Assembly: GCA_900549865.1 (NCBI GenBank)
Contig: URPU01000099.1
Span: 1-7,322, forward strand
Source of the DNA: an uncultured Eubacteriales bacterium
GTDB lineage: Bacteria > Bacillota > Clostridia > Oscillospirales > Oscillospiraceae
Direction of reading: 5' to 3'
Length of the DNA stretch: 7,322 nt
Below are positions 5,498 through 7,322 of the stretch, piece by piece (positions within the stretch are counted from its first letter, which is position 1; each line of letters opens with the position of its first letter). The notes below the pieces were generated by a model that was not told where the DNA came from, searched no databases, and saw only the letters and a list, made by a program, of their open reading frames with translations. Position numbers and translations under genes: made by a program.

Positions 5498-6945
5498 GTT
5501 TTACGCAGGTACAGCTTCTTTTCGGGCAGCAGCTCATACGAGTACGCGAGGAACACCCCGGCCACGAGGAAGAAGCATATCGAAATAGGGTCGGTATAGC
5601 GGAATATCACGGCCTCCATGGTGTTTTCCAGCAGTATCGCCGCAAGCGGGAGCGTCAGCAGCTTCTTTTCAAAGCCCACCTGTGTGTCTGGAGTAAAAAA
5701 CAGCCTTACCATGCGCACGACGAGCAGCACCGTGAACACGGCCAGCAGCACAAGGCCCACAAGCCCCGTAAGCATGAGCGAGTCGAGCAAGAAATTGTGC
5801 ATATGCTGCTTATACTCCGTCTCCGGATTGAGCGCGTTGGATGCGCGCATATAATCATCAACGAGGCCGCCGCGCAGAAGCACCGTGGGATCGTTCTTAA
5901 GCGTTATAAAGCCGTAGCGCCATATGTCCGTGCGCCCGGTAAGGTCGAAAAGACTTCTGTTTTCAACAAAGGCGGGCTGTTCGGTTTCATCGCTGTCCGC
6001 TGCAGCCTCCGCGGCAGGCTCTGCATCCTCCGCGGGCGCGAAAGGCTCAGTCTGCACGGACTCGACCGTGCAGACGGCGGCAAGGCGGCTGAAAGCTGCC
6101 TGCACCAGACCGTAACCCTTATATGAGGCCAGCAGCAGTACCGCCGCCGTAACGGCAAGCGCAACGGCCTTGACGCGAACGCTCTTCCCCGCGAGCCGGC
6201 GCAGGACGAGCAGCATTCCCAGCATGGCAACGGCGGCGCACATGGCAAGCATGGCCGTCCTGCCGAAGCTGAGCGCGACAGCGCAGTAGAAGATGAACGC
6301 GCACACACCGGCGAAAACTCGGAACACGCGGTTTTTATAGGCAAACATGAGATACAGCGTAAGACAGGCCGCGATGCAGAACCACATGCCGGAGACGGTG
6401 CGGATTATATTGGATATCTCAATAAAGTTCGTGCCGCGCTCCTTGCTTATGCCGACGGTTATTTCAAACGGGAGGTCGATAACTATCCCGCGCACAACAG
6501 CGTAAATACCGAGGACTGCAAAGAATAGCATAACCGCGCAGTAGATGAAGGAGGCGGCATTGATAAACGCCCTTCTCCCCTTCTCCGTAAGCACGAGGCC
6601 AACGCCCGTGAACGCGGAGCACATCACGACGGACTTGATAAAATAATCATAGTCGGACATAAGGCGCAGATCGCCGTTGAGAAGCCTTGTAATGCACACC
6701 CACGCCGCGTAGAGGAACAGCACACGCTCCTCCGCACAGAGGTACGGCGCACGCAGGAATATGGCCGCGCAGATGAAAAGGGCGATGGCAAAGCGCTCAT
6801 AGTAGGCGAGGACGTCCAGAGTATTGCACCAGTAGCCGATATACAGTACGCCCTTGAAAAGATAGTCCGCCAGAAGGAAGATGGCAAGCGCGGCAAACAC
6901 TGCGCCGTATTTACGTCTGGGGATGAGTATATTATCATTCGTCAT
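5494..6945 (-). CDS. O-antigen ligase/polymerase-like polytopic membrane protein (Wzy_C/RfaL family)
   Basis: A 483-residue integral membrane protein with about 12 hydrophobic segments, for example near 13-30, 50-65, 74-89, 103-119, 127-150, 185-203, 207-225, 229-249, 258-275, 388-410, 429-446 and 454-471. Family marks are SFGRTAMLA (226-234, Arg229) and a large outside loop at about 276-387. The loop holds GRTDIWRYGFITLKNDP and the HMHNFLLDSLMLTGLVGL segment, with the conserved His (380/382) expected in O-antigen ligases and polymerases. Such enzymes join or polymerise lipid-linked glycans at the outer face of the membrane, here probably capsule or wall polysaccharide. Residues 299-327 form a linker rich in Ala and Glu that looks inserted. 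The ATG at 6945 is chosen, with GGAG 12 nt upstream. A TTG at 6969 would add eight residues but lacks a ribosome site. No other glycan gene is in view, so the exact role is unknown. Confidence 0.85.
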   Translation of the reverse strand: MTNDNILIPRRKYGAVFAALAIFLLADYLFKGVLYIGYWCNTLDVLAYYERFAIALFICAAIFLRAPYLCAEERVLFLYAAWVCITRLLNGDLRLMSDYDYFIKSVVMCSAFTGVGLVLTEKGRRAFINAASFIYCAVMLFFAVLGIYAVVRGIVIDLPFEITVGISKERGTNFIEISNIIRTVSGMWFCIAACLTLYLMFAYKNRVFRVFAGVCAFIFYCAVALSFGRTAMLAMCAAVAMLGMLLVLRRLAGKSVRVKAVALAVTAAVLLLASYKGYGLVQAAFSRLAAVCTVESVQTEPFAPAEDAEPAAEAAADSDETEQPAFVENRSLFDLTGRTDIWRYGFITLKNDPTVLLRGGLVDDYMRASNALNPETEYKQHMHNFLLDSLMLTGLVGLVLLAVFTVLLVVRMVRLFFTPDTQVGFEKKLLTLPLAAILLENTMEAVIFRYTDPISICFFLVAGVFLAYSYELLPEKKLYLRKT

Positions 6946-7016
6946 TGTCGCGTCTTTCTCCGTTTGCAAAGAATATCGCCGCGGGGCATTCCGCCGCAGC
7001 GCCGCATAACTAAATT

Positions 7017-7045
7017 ATTATACTTAAACTGCGGAAATCTGTCAA
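7017..7045 (-). promoter_or_regulatory. Perfect-consensus sigma-A promoter of the membrane protein gene
   Basis: Minus strand TTGACA (7045-7040), a 17-nt spacer, then TATAAT (7022-7017). All twelve core bases match consensus. The transcript would begin near 7010 and carry about 65 nt of leader. The leader contains a GC-rich stem (GCTGCGG/CCGCGGC). Confidence 0.88.
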
Positions 7046-7059
7046 TCTCAACGCGGGTG

Positions 7060-7096
7060 AAAAAAGGACTTCCGGAGGATTTCCGGAAGTCCTTTT
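7060..7096 (-). terminator. Intrinsic terminator of the GGGtGRT-like gene
   Basis: A 14-bp perfect stem (7062-7075 with 7083-7096; AAAAGGACTTCCGG and its complement) and a 7-nt loop lie about 31 nt after the stop codon. On the minus strand the stem runs into T6 (7065-7060). It isolates the upstream gene from the promoter at 7017-7045. Confidence 0.92.
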
Positions 7097-7127
7097 ATGT
7101 ATCATGTGTCTTAATGCGTCCTGCGGC

Positions 7128-7322
7128 TTACTTGAGCGCTTCGGCGGTGGCGACGGCGACAGCGACGGTCGCGCCGACCATGGGGTTGTTGCCCATGCCG
7201 AGGAAGCCCATCATCTCAACGTGCGCGGGCACGGAGGAGGAGCCGGCGAACTGCGCGTCGGAGTGCATACGGCCCATGGTGTCGGTCATGCCGTAGGAGG
7301 CGGGGCCGGCGGCCATGTTGTC
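7128..7322 (-). CDS. C-terminal end of a GGGtGRT-family protein (start outside window)
   Basis: Only the last 64 residues are visible, beginning DNMAAGPASYGMTDTMGRMH and ending VAVAVATAEALK. The middle SDAQFAGSSSVPAHVEMMG and FLGMGNNPMVGATVAVAV match, from memory, the highly conserved C-terminus of the GGGtGRT protein family. That family is found in anaerobic Firmicutes and is often next to an iron-sulfur scaffold protein. Its biochemical role is not established. The reading frame is open to the window edge, so the internal ATG at 7316 is not the true start. Its own terminator follows. Confidence 0.7.
   Translation of the reverse strand, partial: DNMAAGPASYGMTDTMGRMHSDAQFAGSSSVPAHVEMMGFLGMGNNPMVGATVAVAVATAEALK

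Noticed and set aside
5491..6126. 211-codon open frame on the plus strand
   Set aside because: It is antisense to the membrane protein gene and has no domain or ribosome site support.
6946..6969. TTG start giving eight more residues for the membrane protein
   Set aside because: No ribosome site lies before it; the ATG at 6945 follows a GGAG, though at a rather long spacing.

Overview
The window looks like a chromosomal stretch from a GC-rich gut-type Clostridia (Firmicutes, perhaps Oscillospiraceae). The reasons are GGAGG-type ribosome sites, textbook sigma-A promoters, intrinsic terminators, a lipobox substrate-binding protein and a GGGtGRT-like protein end. The taxonomic call is inference. 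Every gene I can support lies on the minus strand, so transcription runs from high to low coordinates.

Layout, in transcription order. (1) 7322-7128: the last 64 residues of a GGGtGRT-family protein, followed by a strong terminator (7060-7096). (2) 6945-5494: a polytopic O-antigen ligase/polymerase-like membrane protein behind a perfect TTGACA-N17-TATAAT promoter. (3) 5436-4498: a SorC/LsrR-family regulator whose promoter overlaps the stop codon of the membrane gene; it ends at a 22-bp-stem terminator (4413-4470). (4) 4310-1398: a four-gene operon with its own promoter: dhaL-like, dhaK-like, an lsrF homologue and a small VOC (glyoxalase-fold) protein. (5) 1397-816: a long non-coding stretch with an array of inverted repeats (1183-1385), an AT-rich part, a promoter (992-1019) and a structured-looking leader of about 170 nt. 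(6) 815-1: an iron-type ABC transporter substrate-binding lipoprotein, cut by the window edge.

The centre of interest is the regulator plus operon. It holds a SorC/LsrR-type regulator, a two-subunit kinase of the dihydroxyacetone-kinase fold, a close relative of the LsrF thiolase and a possible isomerase. These are the same roles as LsrR, LsrK, LsrF and LsrG in autoinducer-2 (AI-2) phosphate breakdown, but the kinase and possible isomerase come from unrelated families. The DhaK and DhaL proteins also depart from the classical motifs, so their substrate is probably not simply dihydroxyacetone. A similar palindrome (YTRACA-WT-TGTCAA on the plus strand) sits in both the regulator promoter and the operon leader. 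That suggests an autoregulated repressor and a predicted operator. A shortened version of the same motif occurs upstream of the substrate-binding protein gene.

No tRNA, rRNA, CRISPR array, insertion sequence or prophage gene was seen.
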